Shown here in pieces: positions 25,237-34,059 of a stretch of DNA of 64,000 nucleotides (the stretch's first letter is position 1; each line of letters begins with the position of its first letter). This DNA is from Actinocatenispora thailandica. GTDB taxonomy: Bacteria > Actinomycetota > Actinomycetes > Mycobacteriales > Micromonosporaceae. The position numbers and the translations under genes were made by a program. Location of the stretch: assembly GCF_016865425.1 (NCBI RefSeq), contig NZ_AP023355.1, positions 6,384,198 to 6,448,197 of the forward strand, in the 5' to 3' direction. Below the pieces are notes generated by a model. It worked only from the letters and a program-made list of their open reading frames with translations. It was not told where the DNA came from and made no database searches.

Positions 25237-25719
25237 ATGCCCGCTGTCACCGGACCGGCCGAACGCAGGTACCTGCGCGTGGTGCGCGCGAGTGCCGGCT
25301 ACGACCTGGTCGTCACCGCCGGTTTCTGCACGCCGTGGAGCTATCCGCTGGTGCACGCCGCGCTGTCCGGGCTGGGTGACCGGCTCGGGCTCGGTACGCT
25401 GCCCGCGCTCGAACCGGCCCAGGTGCTGTACGCGAACCTGCTGGGGTCGATCGTCGTGGTCTGGGCGGTGCTGCGGCTGCGCCGGCCGAGCCACCGGTAC
25501 GGCGGGTACGACGGGGCGGCGCGGGCGCTGTTCGCGCTGTGGCAGGCGACGGCGCTGGCGCACGGGTTCGCGCCGGTGCTGTGGCCGTTCCTGGCGATGG
25601 AGGTCGCGTTCGGGGTGGCCGAGCTGGCGCCGCTGGCCTGGTCGCGGCTGCGCCGGGATGCGGTGCCGGCCGATTCGGTGGAGCCGGCCGGGGCCTCCGA
25701 CCAGGGCGTCCTAAGCTGA
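25237..25719 (+). CDS. small membrane protein, probable MerR target
   Basis: 160 residues with about four hydrophobic segments (VVTAGFCTPW, VLYANLLGSIVVVWAVLRL, ALFALWQATALAHG, VLWPFLAMEVAFGV), an architecture like small DUF-type integral membrane proteins. GGAGG lies six bases before ATG 25237. The promoter upstream has MerR features and the MerR gene is divergent, so expression is likely switched by that regulator. Function not recognised. Confidence 0.75.
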   Translation: MPAVTGPAERRYLRVVRASAGYDLVVTAGFCTPWSYPLVHAALSGLGDRLGLGTLPALEPAQVLYANLLGSIVVVWAVLRLRRPSHRYGGYDGAARALFALWQATALAHGFAPVLWPFLAMEVAFGVAELAPLAWSRLRRDAVPADSVEPAGASDQGVLS

Positions 25720-25723
25720 CCGC

Positions 25724-25885
25724 ATGCAGAAGTGGGAATACCAGACGGTGCCGCTGTTGGTGCACGCCACCAAGCAGATCCTGGACAACTGGGGCTCCGA
25801 CGGCTGGGAGCTCGTCGCGGTGATTCCGGGACCGAACCCGGAGAGCCTCGTCGCCTACCTCAAGCGGCCCGTGGAGCAGTCCTGA
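25724..25885 (+). CDS. conserved small protein (DUF4177-like)
   Basis: 53 residues: it begins MQKWEYQTVPLLVHATKQIL and continues with GWELVAVIPGPNPES, very like M. tuberculosis Rv3678A. It is the small WEY...GWELV fold seen in DUF4177 proteins; function unknown. TAAGCT at 25712-25717 lies six bases before the ATG, so it may be the first, leaderless cistron. Its stop overlaps the ATG of the RidA-like gene by one base (TGATG), so the two are coupled. Confidence 0.88.
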   Translation: MQKWEYQTVPLLVHATKQILDNWGSDGWELVAVIPGPNPESLVAYLKRPVEQS

Positions 25886-26346
25886 TGGGCACGGTCGCGG
25901 ACCGGCTGGCCGAGCTGGGCCTCACCGTGCCGGAGGTCGCCGCGCCGGTGGCGGCGTACGTACCGGCGCTGGTCGACGGCGACCTGGTGTACGTGTCGGG
26001 TCAGCTGCCGGTGGTCGCCGGCGAGCTGGCCGGCACCGGCAAGGTCGGCGCCGAGGTGTCCACCGACGCGGCCGCCGCGCTGGCCCGGACCTGCGCGGTG
26101 AACTGCGTCGCGGCGCTGGCGTCGGTGGTCGACCTGGAACGGGTCCGGCAGATCGTCAAGGTGACCGGGTACGTCGCCTCGGCGCCGGGCTTCACCGACC
26201 AGCCGCTGGTCGTGAACGGGGCGAGTGAACTGTTCGGCGCGGTGTTCGGGCCGGCCGGGCAGCACGCCCGCGCCGCGGTCGGGGTGGCCGAGCTGCCGAA
26301 GGGTGCCCCGGTCGAGATCGACGTGATCGCCCGAATCGCGCCCTGA
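25885..26346 (+). CDS. RidA/YjgF-family protein
   Basis: 153 residues. The family removes reactive enamine/imine intermediates or related small metabolites. YVPALVDGDLVYVSGQLPVV is the N-terminal strand region and VGVAELPKGAPVEIDVIARI is the C-terminal signature (R-x-A-V-x-V-x-x-L-P), with the substrate-binding arginine (HARAAVGV) conserved. It matches M. tuberculosis Rv3678c in position and is translationally coupled to the 53-residue protein. Confidence 0.93.
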   Translation: MGTVADRLAELGLTVPEVAAPVAAYVPALVDGDLVYVSGQLPVVAGELAGTGKVGAEVSTDAAAALARTCAVNCVAALASVVDLERVRQIVKVTGYVASAPGFTDQPLVVNGASELFGAVFGPAGQHARAAVGVAELPKGAPVEIDVIARIAP

Positions 26347-26546
26347 CCTGCCCGGATGGTGACCCGGCCGGTACCGGTGGTGAGCCCGTCCGGCGCCCGC
26401 GCGGGCGGCCGATGATCAACGTGACGGCCGCCCCGGCGGCGAGGATTCGTCGGTGCATTCCGGAATTTCGGAAAGAATGCAAGGCGACTCTCGGCCGACG
26501 ATGACGGATGTCGGACGGCAGGGTGGGTGATCGCGCTCGCAGGCCG

Positions 26547-26552
26547 TACGAT
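26547..26552 (+). promoter_or_regulatory. -10 element of a leaderless gene
   Basis: TACGAT lies seven bases before GTG 26560, the spacing expected when transcription starts at or one base before the start codon. A short hairpin, GCATTCCG...CGGAA-GAATGC (26455-26480), lies upstream in the 180-bp gap and could be an RNA end or a binding site; nothing else is seen in that gap. Confidence 0.5.
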
Positions 26553-26559
26553 CTCTGCC

Positions 26560-27465
26560 GTGGGCAGCGCGGAGCCGGACGATCAGCTCGCCGGCCCCCG
26601 GGCGGGGGTTCGGTTGACCGGTTCAGCGACGACCCCACTGGCCGACTTGCCCGGATGGGTCCGGCTGTTCCGGGCACCGAATCCCGGCCCGATGACGCTC
26701 ACCGGGACCAATTCCTGGGTGCTGCGGGCCCCGGGGCACGACACCTGCGTCGTCGTCGATCCCGGGCCGGCGGACGAGGCCCACCTGGCGGCACTGGCCG
26801 CGCAGCAGCCGCAGCTGACCCTGATCACGCACGACCATCCGGACCACGTCGAGGGGCTGGACCGGTTCCGCGAGCTGGCGCCGACCACCCGGCTGCACCG
26901 ACCTTCGGCCGGCGCGGCGGACGGCGAGACCCTGCGGGCCGCCGGGCTGACGGTCGAGATCGTCGCGACGCCGGGCCACACCACCGAATCGACCTGCTAC
27001 CTGGTGAGCTGCGGCGACGAGCGGTTGATCCTGACCGGTGACACCGTGCTCGGCGCCGGCACCACCGTGGTGATGTGGCCGGACGGCGATCTCGGCGCTT
27101 ACCTGGCGAGCCTGGAGCGGCTCCGCGATCTCGGCGCCGGCCTGCCCGTACTGCCCGGGCACGGGCCGGCGCTCGCCGACTGCGCCGCGGCCGCGGGCTT
27201 CTACCTGGCGCACCGGCGGGCCCGGCTCGACCAGGTGCGTGCGGCGCTCGCGGACGGCGCGGGCGACGTCGACGCGGTGCTGGCGCGGGTCTATCCGGAC
27301 ATCGCGCCGGACGTACGGCCGGCCGCCGAGCTGACCGTCCGCGCGCAGCTCGCGCACCTGGGCGTGGGGTGGCCGGACCGGCCGCGGTCCGGCGGTCCCG
27401 CTTCGCACCAGCCGGCACGTGAGCGGGAACACAATCCACCCTTCGAGCCGTTGGACCGCACGTGA
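26560..27465 (+). CDS. metallo-beta-lactamase-fold hydrolase
   Basis: 301 residues from GTG 26560; an upstream in-frame start at 26527 would lie before the -10 element. The zinc motif THDHPDHVEG (about residues 93-102) and later ligands in ATPGHTTES (His), LTGDTVLG (Asp) and PGHGPA (His) define an intact di-metal hydrolase of the glyoxalase-II/LACTB2-like type. LACTB2-like proteins are RNases or thioesterases; the substrate is open. It corresponds to M. tuberculosis Rv3677c, next to crp. It overlaps the cyclase gene by four bases. Confidence 0.92.
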   Translation: MGSAEPDDQLAGPRAGVRLTGSATTPLADLPGWVRLFRAPNPGPMTLTGTNSWVLRAPGHDTCVVVDPGPADEAHLAALAAQQPQLTLITHDHPDHVEGLDRFRELAPTTRLHRPSAGAADGETLRAAGLTVEIVATPGHTTESTCYLVSCGDERLILTGDTVLGAGTTVVMWPDGDLGAYLASLERLRDLGAGLPVLPGHGPALADCAAAAGFYLAHRRARLDQVRAALADGAGDVDAVLARVYPDIAPDVRPAAELTVRAQLAHLGVGWPDRPRSGGPASHQPAREREHNPPFEPLDRT

Positions 27466-30400
27466 CCTGCCCGGTGTGTGGAACCGTCGCCGTGCCCGGC
27501 GCTCGCTACTGCCATCACTGCGGGAGCCGGCTGCCGACGGTGGCGGCCGCGCCGGCGACCGAGCGGCGCGTGGTGACCATCCTGTTCGGCGATCTGTCCG
27601 ACTTCACCGCGTGGTCGGAGGATCTCGATCCGGAGCGGGTCAGTTCGGTGACCGACCGGGTGCTCGCCGCGTTCGCCGGCGCCGTCACCACGTTCGGCGG
27701 TCATGTCGACAAGCTGACCGGCGACGGGATCATGGCGGTGTTCGGCGCGCCGGTGGCGCACGAGGACGACCCCGACCGGGCGGTCCGGGCCGCGCTGGCG
27801 ATGCAGCGCGCGGTGCGCCGGGTGCTCGACGCCGAGCAGGGCGGCGGCGTGCCGCTCGGGTTGCGGGTCGGGCTCAACACCGGCCAGGTGGTCGCCGGGG
27901 TGCAGGCCAACCTCGAGTACACGGTGATCGGCGACGCGGTGAACACCGCCGCGCGGCTGGCGGACGCCGCACAGGTCGGCACCGTGTACGCGGGCTCCAC
28001 GACCTACCACGCGACCCGGCAGCGGGCGGCGTGGCGGCGGCTGCCGCCGTTGCGGCTCAAGGGAAAGCGCGAGCCGGTCGAGACGTACGAGCTGCTCGGG
28101 CTGCGGGACGCGCCGGGCACCCGGTCCGGCCTCGGCGACGAGGCGCCGTTCATCGGCCGTGAGCCGGAGGCCGGCCGGTTCGACGGCCGGCTGAACGAGG
28201 TGATCGACCGCGGCCAGCCGCGCACCCTGGTGATGACCGCGGAGGCCGGCGTCGGGAAGTCCAGGTTCGCGGCCGAGGCCGGGCGGCGGGCCGCCGAGCA
28301 CGGCGCCCGGGTGCTGTCGGTGCGCTGCGAGGCGTACGGCGAGCGCCGCCGCCTCGCGCCGCTCGCCGACCTGGTCCGGCAGGCGGCCGGCCTGTCCCGG
28401 GAGGACGGCAGCCCGCGCGGCGCGAGCCGCTCCACCGCGCAGTCCCGGCTGTACCGGCTGGCGGCGAAGCAGCCCGGCGACGCGCCGCGGCTGCCCATCG
28501 ACCTGCTGCTCGCGCTGCTCGGGCACGGCGACCTGCCGAACCGGATGGAGCGCCCGGCCGGTACCGGCGGGGACGCCGGCGAGGCGGTCCCGGCCGCGGT
28601 GGCCGACCTGCTCAACGTGCTCGCCGCCGAGTCGCCGCTGGTCCTGATCGTGGACGACGTGCACGACGCGACGAGCGAGTCGCTGGCCGCGCTCGGCGCG
28701 ATGATCTCCCGGCTGACCGGGCCGGTCCTGGTGCTGCTGCTCGGTCGGCCGGAGCTGACCCGGACCGCCGGGCTGCTGTCCCGGATCCCGGACGCCGAGC
28801 TGGCGCCGCTGCCGGCGCTGCGCGGTGAGGACGCGAGCCGGCTGCTGCGGGCGTACCTGTCCGGCGGGTCGCTGTCGGTCGCCGACGAGGGCCGGCTGCT
28901 CGCCACCGCGCAGGGCAACCCGTTCTACCTGGCCGAGCTGGTGACACTGCTGATGGAGCGGGGCCGGCTGGTCGACGACGGCGAACCGGGCGAGGACGGC
29001 CGGGTGGGCTGGTCGCTCGCGGCCGGCTCGCTCGGCGGCCGGCTGCTGTCCCGCGATCTGGCCGCGGTGCTCGCCGCCCGCATCGACGCGCTGTCCCCGA
29101 CCGCCCGGACCGTGCTGCGGGACGCGGCGGTGGTCGGCGACACGGTACCGGTGTCGTCGCTGTCGCCGCTGTCACCGGAGCTGTCCGACGCGGACCAGGA
29201 CAAGGCGATGGACGACCTGGTCGCCCGCAACATGCTGCGCCGCACCGGGCGGGACGAGTTCACCTTCACCACGCCGCTGATGCGCGAGGCCGCCTACGCC
29301 GGCATCGGCAAGGCGGACCTCGCCGACCGGCACGCCCGGCTGGCCCGCTGGGCGGCGCAGCGGGTGCACTCGGAGGGCACCTACTCGCCGGCCGACGGCG
29401 AGACGCTGGGTGACGACTCGTTCGTCGCCGAGCACGCCGAGAAGGCGGTACTGCTGGCCGACGAGGTGGGGCTGCGCGACGACGCGGACGCCCGGTCGGT
29501 GGCGCCGCTCGGCGCCGCGGCGCTGTCCCGGATGGCCGGCCGCGCCCTCGACGACGGCGAACCGGGCCGTACCGTCGAGCTGGCCGGCCGCGCCGCCCGG
29601 GTCGCGGGCGGTACCGGCGGGGGCAGCCTGCCGGTCGCCGACCGGCTGGTGCGGGCGCAGGCGCTGCTTCAGCTGGGCCGCGCGAACGACGCGCGGGAGG
29701 AGGCGGAGCAGGTCGCGGCGGGGGCGATCAGCGACGTGGTGCGGATCGACGCGCTGCTACTCGCCGGCGACGCCTACCGCACGCTGGGCAACCGGGAGCA
29801 GGCGCGGGCGTCCTGGCGGGCCGCGTTGCAGGCGGCCGGCTCGGCCGACCTGCCGCAGCAGCGGGCGACCACGCTGTGCAAGCTGGCGATGAGCGACTAC
29901 CTGTCCGGCCGGTTCGCCGAGGCGGAGGAGCAGATCTCCGACGCGTACAAGGTCTCGCAGGAGGCCGGGGACAAGCGCAACCAGGCCTGGGCGCTGCAGT
30001 ACCTCGCCTGGGTGACGACCAGCCGGGGCGACTTCGCCGGTGCGGACGGGGCGCTGGGCCGGGCCGCGAAGCTGTTCGCCGAGCTGGACGACGACACCGG
30101 CCGCACCTGGGTGCGCGGTACGACGGCGTTCGGGCGGATGCTGGCCGGCCGGCTGACCGAGGCGGACAAGCTGGCGCGCGCGTTCCTGCCGTTCGGCGAG
30201 CGGGTCGGCGACACCTGGGCGGTCGGTACGTTGCGCAGCGTCGCCGCGTTCGCGTCGGCGGAGCTGGGCCGGCTGGCCGAGGCGGAGCGGATCGCGCAGC
30301 GGGCGTACCAGGATTTCGAGCTGATGGGCGACGACTGGGGTCGGGGCCTGGCGCTGGTGGCGCGGGCGATGGTGGCCCGCGGCGCGGGCGCGATCGACCA

Positions 30401-30980
30401 GGCGGTCGAGCTGCTGACCGAGGCGGAACGGTTCGGTGAGAAGACCAGCCACCCGCTGCTGCTCGGGATGTCCCGGACGATCCGGGGATTCTGCGAGCTG
30501 GACCGGTCCGACCCGGTCGCGGCGGAGCGGGACGCGCGGGCCACCCTCGACCTGGTCGAGCCGTACGACGTGGTCGACTCGGCGCGGGTCGGCCCGATGG
30601 CGCTGCTGGCCGAGGCGCGGCGGGCGCAGGGTGACCTGCCGGCGGCGCTGCGGCTGCTGGACGAGATCGACGCCGACCCGGACCGTCCGGTGCTGCTGCT
30701 GTCCCGGCGGCAGGCCGGGGCCATCCACGCGACGGCGCTGCTGTGCGCCGGCCGCACCGCCGAGGCGGTCGACCGGGCCCGGGCGGCGCTCGACTCGCCG
30801 GCCGAGGACGTGCGCAGCGGGGTCCTGGCGCATGCCGCGTTGGCCCGCTGCCTGGCCGCGGCCGGCGACACCGACTGCGCCCGGCGCGAGGCCGCGCTGG
30901 CCGTCGACGCGGCGTACGCGACGGAGCAGACTGCCGACCGGTCCCGGGTCGACGCGTTGCTCGGCGAGCTGCCGGGCTGA
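27462..30980 (+). CDS. class III nucleotide cyclase fused to ATPase and TPR domains
   Basis: 1172 residues. An N-terminal zinc ribbon (CPVCG...CHHCG, residues 3-21) precedes a class III cyclase domain (about 35-210). Metal-binding Asp44 and Asp88 are present, as are Lys84 and Asp158, the adenine-specifying pair, and Asn161/Arg165 (NTAAR), so it should make cAMP. An AAA/NB-ARC-like ATPase follows with Walker A AEAGVGKS at 260-267 and Walker B LVLIVDDVHD about 395, then TPR-like helical repeats to the end. GTG 27462 overlaps the preceding gene by four bases. The zinc ribbon-cyclase-ATPase-TPR plan suggests a sensor that switches cAMP output. Its closeness to crp is notable. Confidence 0.93.
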   Translation: MTCPVCGTVAVPGARYCHHCGSRLPTVAAAPATERRVVTILFGDLSDFTAWSEDLDPERVSSVTDRVLAAFAGAVTTFGGHVDKLTGDGIMAVFGAPVAHEDDPDRAVRAALAMQRAVRRVLDAEQGGGVPLGLRVGLNTGQVVAGVQANLEYTVIGDAVNTAARLADAAQVGTVYAGSTTYHATRQRAAWRRLPPLRLKGKREPVETYELLGLRDAPGTRSGLGDEAPFIGREPEAGRFDGRLNEVIDRGQPRTLVMTAEAGVGKSRFAAEAGRRAAEHGARVLSVRCEAYGERRRLAPLADLVRQAAGLSREDGSPRGASRSTAQSRLYRLAAKQPGDAPRLPIDLLLALLGHGDLPNRMERPAGTGGDAGEAVPAAVADLLNVLAAESPLVLIVDDVHDATSESLAALGAMISRLTGPVLVLLLGRPELTRTAGLLSRIPDAELAPLPALRGEDASRLLRAYLSGGSLSVADEGRLLATAQGNPFYLAELVTLLMERGRLVDDGEPGEDGRVGWSLAAGSLGGRLLSRDLAAVLAARIDALSPTARTVLRDAAVVGDTVPVSSLSPLSPELSDADQDKAMDDLVARNMLRRTGRDEFTFTTPLMREAAYAGIGKADLADRHARLARWAAQRVHSEGTYSPADGETLGDDSFVAEHAEKAVLLADEVGLRDDADARSVAPLGAAALSRMAGRALDDGEPGRTVELAGRAARVAGGTGGGSLPVADRLVRAQALLQLGRANDAREEAEQVAAGAISDVVRIDALLLAGDAYRTLGNREQARASWRAALQAAGSADLPQQRATTLCKLAMSDYLSGRFAEAEEQISDAYKVSQEAGDKRNQAWALQYLAWVTTSRGDFAGADGALGRAAKLFAELDDDTGRTWVRGTTAFGRMLAGRLTEADKLARAFLPFGERVGDTWAVGTLRSVAAFASAELGRLAEAERIAQRAYQDFELMGDDWGRGLALVARAMVARGAGAIDQAVELLTEAERFGEKTSHPLLLGMSRTIRGFCELDRSDPVAAERDARATLDLVEPYDVVDSARVGPMALLAEARRAQGDLPAALRLLDEIDADPDRPVLLLSRRQAGAIHATALLCAGRTAEAVDRARAALDSPAEDVRSGVLAHAALARCLAAAGDTDCARREAALAVDAAYATEQTADRSRVDALLGELPG

Positions 30981-31015
30981 CAGGTTCACGACATCGGGTG
31001 ACCTCGGACACGACT

Positions 31016-31053
31016 AGGGTCTGTTTCGGGCGAACGGTTCCGAAGCAGACCCT
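31016..31053 (+). terminator. hairpin after the cyclase gene
   Basis: AGGGTCTGTTTCGG and CCGAAGCAGACCCT pair over 14 positions with one mismatch and a 10-base loop. It begins 36 bases after the cyclase stop. No strong T tract follows. Confidence 0.6.
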
Positions 31054-31212
31054 GGGCCCGACGCGAGGTCGCCGCTGGCCTCGCGGCCGGCCCGGGGGCG
31101 AGGCCCGCGGCACCGGCGGCCCGTTGTCGAGATGCGTCCCGGCGGGTCGGCAAACCGGCAGTCGAGACCGTAGGCTCGTGCGGCTAAGCACTTGTTCGGT
31201 CGGGGAGGAGAC

Positions 31213-32058
31213 GTGACGTCGATGCATCCCGCGACTCCTGCCGCACCGCCGGTGCTCGGACCGGGCCTCACCGCGCTGGTGCCGATCGCGCGGGGCAGCA
31301 CCGCCACCGTGTACCGGGCGTTGCAGGCGTCGGTGGGCCGGCCGGTCGCCGTCAAGATCGACAACCGGACGCTGGACACCGAGCGGGATCGGCGGCGGTT
31401 CCGGTACGAGGCGAACGCCACCGGGCGGGTCTCCGGTCACCCGCACGTGATCGACCTGTTCGACGCCGCGGTCAGCCCGGCCGGGCACCCCTACCTGGTG
31501 ATGGAGCTGTGCAACGGCTCCTACACCGACGACATGGGCCTGCTGTCACCGGCGCAGGTCCGGGCCGTCGGGGTGCGGATCGCGAGTGCCCTCGCCGCCG
31601 CGCACGCGGCCGGTGTGCTGCACCGGGACGTCAAGCCCGGCAACATCCTGCACACCCGGTTCGGCACGCCGGTGCTCGCCGACTTCGGTCTGGCCGTCCT
31701 GCTGGACCAGCGGGACGGCAGGGAGGCGCTCGACCCGCTCACCCCGGCGTACGCGGCGCCCGAGTCGGTGGCCGATGCGGTCGCGCTGCCGTCCGGGGAC
31801 GTCTATTCGCTGGCCGCCACGCTGTACGCGCTGCTCGGCGGGCATCCGCCGCGGCTGCCCGGCCCCGGCGTGCCGACGACCGCGGCGCTGCTGGAGCTGT
31901 ACGAGCAGCCGGTCCCCGGGCTACCCGGCGTACCGGATGCGCTGCTCACGGTGCTCCGCCAGGCGCTGTCCACCGATCCGGAGCGGCGCCCGAGCGCGGC
32001 AGCGTTCGAGCAGTTGCTGGCCGGTGCCGCGATCGCGCCGCCGGAACCGGTCGGCTGA
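31213..32058 (+). CDS. serine/threonine protein kinase (soluble)
   Basis: 281 residues from GTG 31213, with GGGGAGGAG two bases upstream. All key kinase motifs are present: a degenerate glycine loop (ARGSTATVYRA), VAVKI lysine, LHRDVKPGN catalytic loop, ADFGLA and AAPES. It is only the kinase domain: no membrane helix, PASTA or sensor domain follows, unlike PknB. It phosphorylates unknown proteins in the cytoplasm, perhaps the adjacent cyclase or Crp, but that is speculation. A 42-bp repeat and a terminator lie downstream. Confidence 0.92.
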   Translation: MTSMHPATPAAPPVLGPGLTALVPIARGSTATVYRALQASVGRPVAVKIDNRTLDTERDRRRFRYEANATGRVSGHPHVIDLFDAAVSPAGHPYLVMELCNGSYTDDMGLLSPAQVRAVGVRIASALAAAHAAGVLHRDVKPGNILHTRFGTPVLADFGLAVLLDQRDGREALDPLTPAYAAPESVADAVALPSGDVYSLAATLYALLGGHPPRLPGPGVPTTAALLELYEQPVPGLPGVPDALLTVLRQALSTDPERRPSAAAFEQLLAGAAIAPPEPVG

Positions 32059-32168
32059 GCACCGCCGCTGCCCCGTCCCGCCGCGCACCCGCCGCGCACC
32101 CACCGCGCGCTCACCTGCCCACCACGACCACGTCGGCCCGCCGCGCCAGCCACGGGTCACCACGCGTC

Positions 32169-32304
32169 GATCCGGCCGTGCCGCTCACGTGCCCGCCAGG
32201 CACCCGCCCCGATCCGGCCGTGCCGCTCACGTGCCCGCCAGGCACCCACCTCGATCCGACCGTGCCGCTCACGTGCCCGCCAGGCACCCGCCTCGATCCG
32301 GCCG
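32169..32304. repeat. 42-bp tandem repeat, three full units
   Basis: GATCCG begins units at 32169, 32211, 32253 and (partial) 32295, exactly 42 bp apart and over 90% alike. Each contains GTGCCCGCCAGGCAC, a small palindrome. The period is 14 codons and one plus-strand frame stays open (PLTCPPGT repeated), but no start or ribosome site precedes it, so coding is doubtful. It lies between convergent genes. Confidence 0.8.
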
Positions 32305-32321
32305 GGGTGAGCGCACGCGCC

Positions 32322-32353
32322 GGCCCGGGGTCCCTGAGCTGGGATCCCGGGCC
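32322..32353. terminator. bidirectional terminator between the kinase gene and crp
   Basis: GGCCCGGGGTCCC and GGGATCCCGGGCC pair around a 6-base loop with one mismatch. The site lies 25 bases from the crp stop and 264 bases after the kinase stop. Confidence 0.65.
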
Positions 32354-32378
32354 GGGTCGCGACGATGATGAGGTTCGG

Positions 32379-33053
32379 TCAGCGGGCGCGCCGGGCCAGC
32401 CGCTCCGGGTCGAGAATGATCACGCTCTTGCCGTCCAGCCGCAGCCAGCCGCGCGAGGCGAAGTCGGCGAGCGCCTTGTTGACGGTCTCCCGGGAGGCGC
32501 CGACGAGCTGCGCCAGCTCCTCCTGGGTCAGGTCGTGAGTGACCCGCAGGACGCCGCCGTCCCGGGTGCCGAACCGGCCGGCCATCTGCAGCAGGTTCTT
32601 CGCCACCCGGCCGGGCACGTCGGTGAAGATCAGGTCGGCCAGCGAGTCGTTGGTGCGGCGCAGCCGGCGGGCCAGCACCCGCAGCAACTGCTCGGCGATC
32701 TCCGGCCGGTTGGTCAGCCACGGCCGCATCGCGGCCTTGCGCAGCCGGGCCAGCCGCAGATCGGTGACCGCGGTCCCGGTCGCGGTGCGTGGCCCCGGGT
32801 CGAACAGGGACAGCTCACCGACCATGTCGCTCGGGCCCATGATCGCGATGAGGTTCTGCCGCCCGTCCGCGGCGCGGCGGCCGAGCTTCACCTTGCCGGA
32901 GAGCACGATGTACAGGCTGTCGCCCGGCTCACCCTCGGTGAAGACCACGTCGCCCTTGCGGAACTCGATGATGTCGAGGTCCTTGGCGAGCGCTTCGGCT
33001 GCCTCAGGGTCGACACCCTGGAACAGGCCAGCCCGTGCCAGTACATCATCCAT
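32379..33053 (-). CDS. crp: cAMP receptor protein family regulator
   Basis: 224 residues; GGAGGTG precedes ATG 33053. The cyclic-nucleotide-binding domain spans about residues 20-120, with the phosphate-binding cassette [18 protein letters not shown] containing the Glu, Arg and Thr that contact cAMP. The C-terminal winged helix (about 145-215) has the recognition helix [18 protein letters not shown]. It matches Rv3676/GlxR, a global cAMP-responsive activator and repressor. It is convergent with the kinase gene and divergent from cbiZ. A candidate minus-strand -10 is TAGACT near 33095. Confidence 0.96.
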   Translation of the reverse strand: MDDVLARAGLFQGVDPEAAEALAKDLDIIEFRKGDVVFTEGEPGDSLYIVLSGKVKLGRRAADGRQNLIAIMGPSDMVGELSLFDPGPRTATGTAVTDLRLARLRKAAMRPWLTNRPEIAEQLLRVLARRLRRTNDSLADLIFTDVPGRVAKNLLQMAGRFGTRDGGVLRVTHDLTQEELAQLVGASRETVNKALADFASRGWLRLDGKSVIILDPERLARRAR

Positions 33054-33271
33054 CGCGCACCTCCACCCCGCAGCCGGCGCTGCGCGGTTGAGTCTAGGCG
33101 TACCAACGCCGCAGATGTACGCACAACGTCGATAAGCCGTCAGTTTCCTGGTCAACCGGGCGCGGAGTTGTGCCCCGTGGCCCGGCCTACCACCGATCTT
33201 GCCGTATCACCAGTTCAGTGCGCACGCGGGGCGGCAGCCCGCGGCCGGCGCCGGCAGGTGAGGATGGCGCC

Positions 33272-34006
33272 ATGGATCCCAGGTTGCTCGCGCGCACCGA
33301 ACGAAACCGGTCGATCCCGCTACTCGTCTGGACGTTCGACGCGCCCCGGCTGTGCATCTCGTCCGGGCCGCTCGGCGGGGGAATCACCGTCCGTGACTGG
33401 TTGGTCAACGCGACCGTACCGCTGGGGTACGACCGGACCGACCCGGACCGGCACCTCGCCGAGATCGGCACCGGACTCGGCCTCACCGGCACCGGCGCCG
33501 GGCTGCTCACCGCCGTCGACGTCAGCCGGCACCACGTCGCCGTCGACGGCGGGGTGCACGCGACCGGCACGGTCGGGCTGTCCAGCCCGGCCTGGGCCGC
33601 CGCGCCGGACGGCCACTTCCGCCGGGAGGTCCCGGCCGGCGCCCGGCCGGTCGCCTTCGCCGAGTACCAGACCGTCGAGTACCGCCCGCCGGAGCCCTAC
33701 CGGCCGGGGACCATCAACGTCGTCGTGTCGCTGCCGGTGAAGCTGTCCCCCGCCGCGCTCGTCAACGCCGTCGTCACCGCCACGGAGGCGAAGACCCAGG
33801 CGCTGTACGAGGCCGGCGTCCGCGCCACCGGTACCGCCTCGGACGCCGTCGTCGTGCACTGCCCTACGGACGGGGGGTCCGAGCCCTATGGCGGGCCTCG
33901 ATCGCCGTGGGGTGCCCGGTTGGCGCGGGCCGTGCACTCCGCCGTGCTGACCGGCACCCGCGCCTGGATCGCCGATCCCGGCGGCGCCGTCCCCGCCTGG
34001 CAGTAA
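33272..34006 (+). CDS. cbiZ: adenosylcobinamide amidohydrolase (CbiZ family)
   Basis: 244 residues. The family removes the aminopropanol group of adenosylcobinamide to salvage corrinoids into adenosylcobyric acid. GTVGLSSPAW and the GTINVVVSLPVKLSPAALVNAVVTATEAKTQAL segment are characteristic (shown in part), and a second Thr-rich loop (GTASDAVVVHC) follows. ATG 33272 is chosen for the conserved opening region; AGGTGAGG lies ten bases upstream. No cobalamin riboswitch is visible in the 218 bp upstream. The gene stands between crp and the second inverted-repeat element. Confidence 0.85.
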   Translation: MDPRLLARTERNRSIPLLVWTFDAPRLCISSGPLGGGITVRDWLVNATVPLGYDRTDPDRHLAEIGTGLGLTGTGAGLLTAVDVSRHHVAVDGGVHATGTVGLSSPAWAAAPDGHFRREVPAGARPVAFAEYQTVEYRPPEPYRPGTINVVVSLPVKLSPAALVNAVVTATEAKTQALYEAGVRATGTASDAVVVHCPTDGGSEPYGGPRSPWGARLARAVHSAVLTGTRAWIADPGGAVPAWQ

Positions 34007-34059
34007 CGCCCGGCCGCCCGGGTACGGCCCGCTTCCGTGCCGGTGGGTGCGTTCCGGGT

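Noticed and set aside
31213-32058. PknB-type receptor kinase
   Set aside because: There is no membrane helix or PASTA domain after the kinase domain, so it is a soluble kinase.
32169-32304. CRISPR array
   Set aside because: The 42-bp units follow each other directly without spacers.
33054-33271. Cobalamin riboswitch upstream of cbiZ
   Set aside because: I looked for the conserved B12-box pattern and found none in this short, promoter-like gap.
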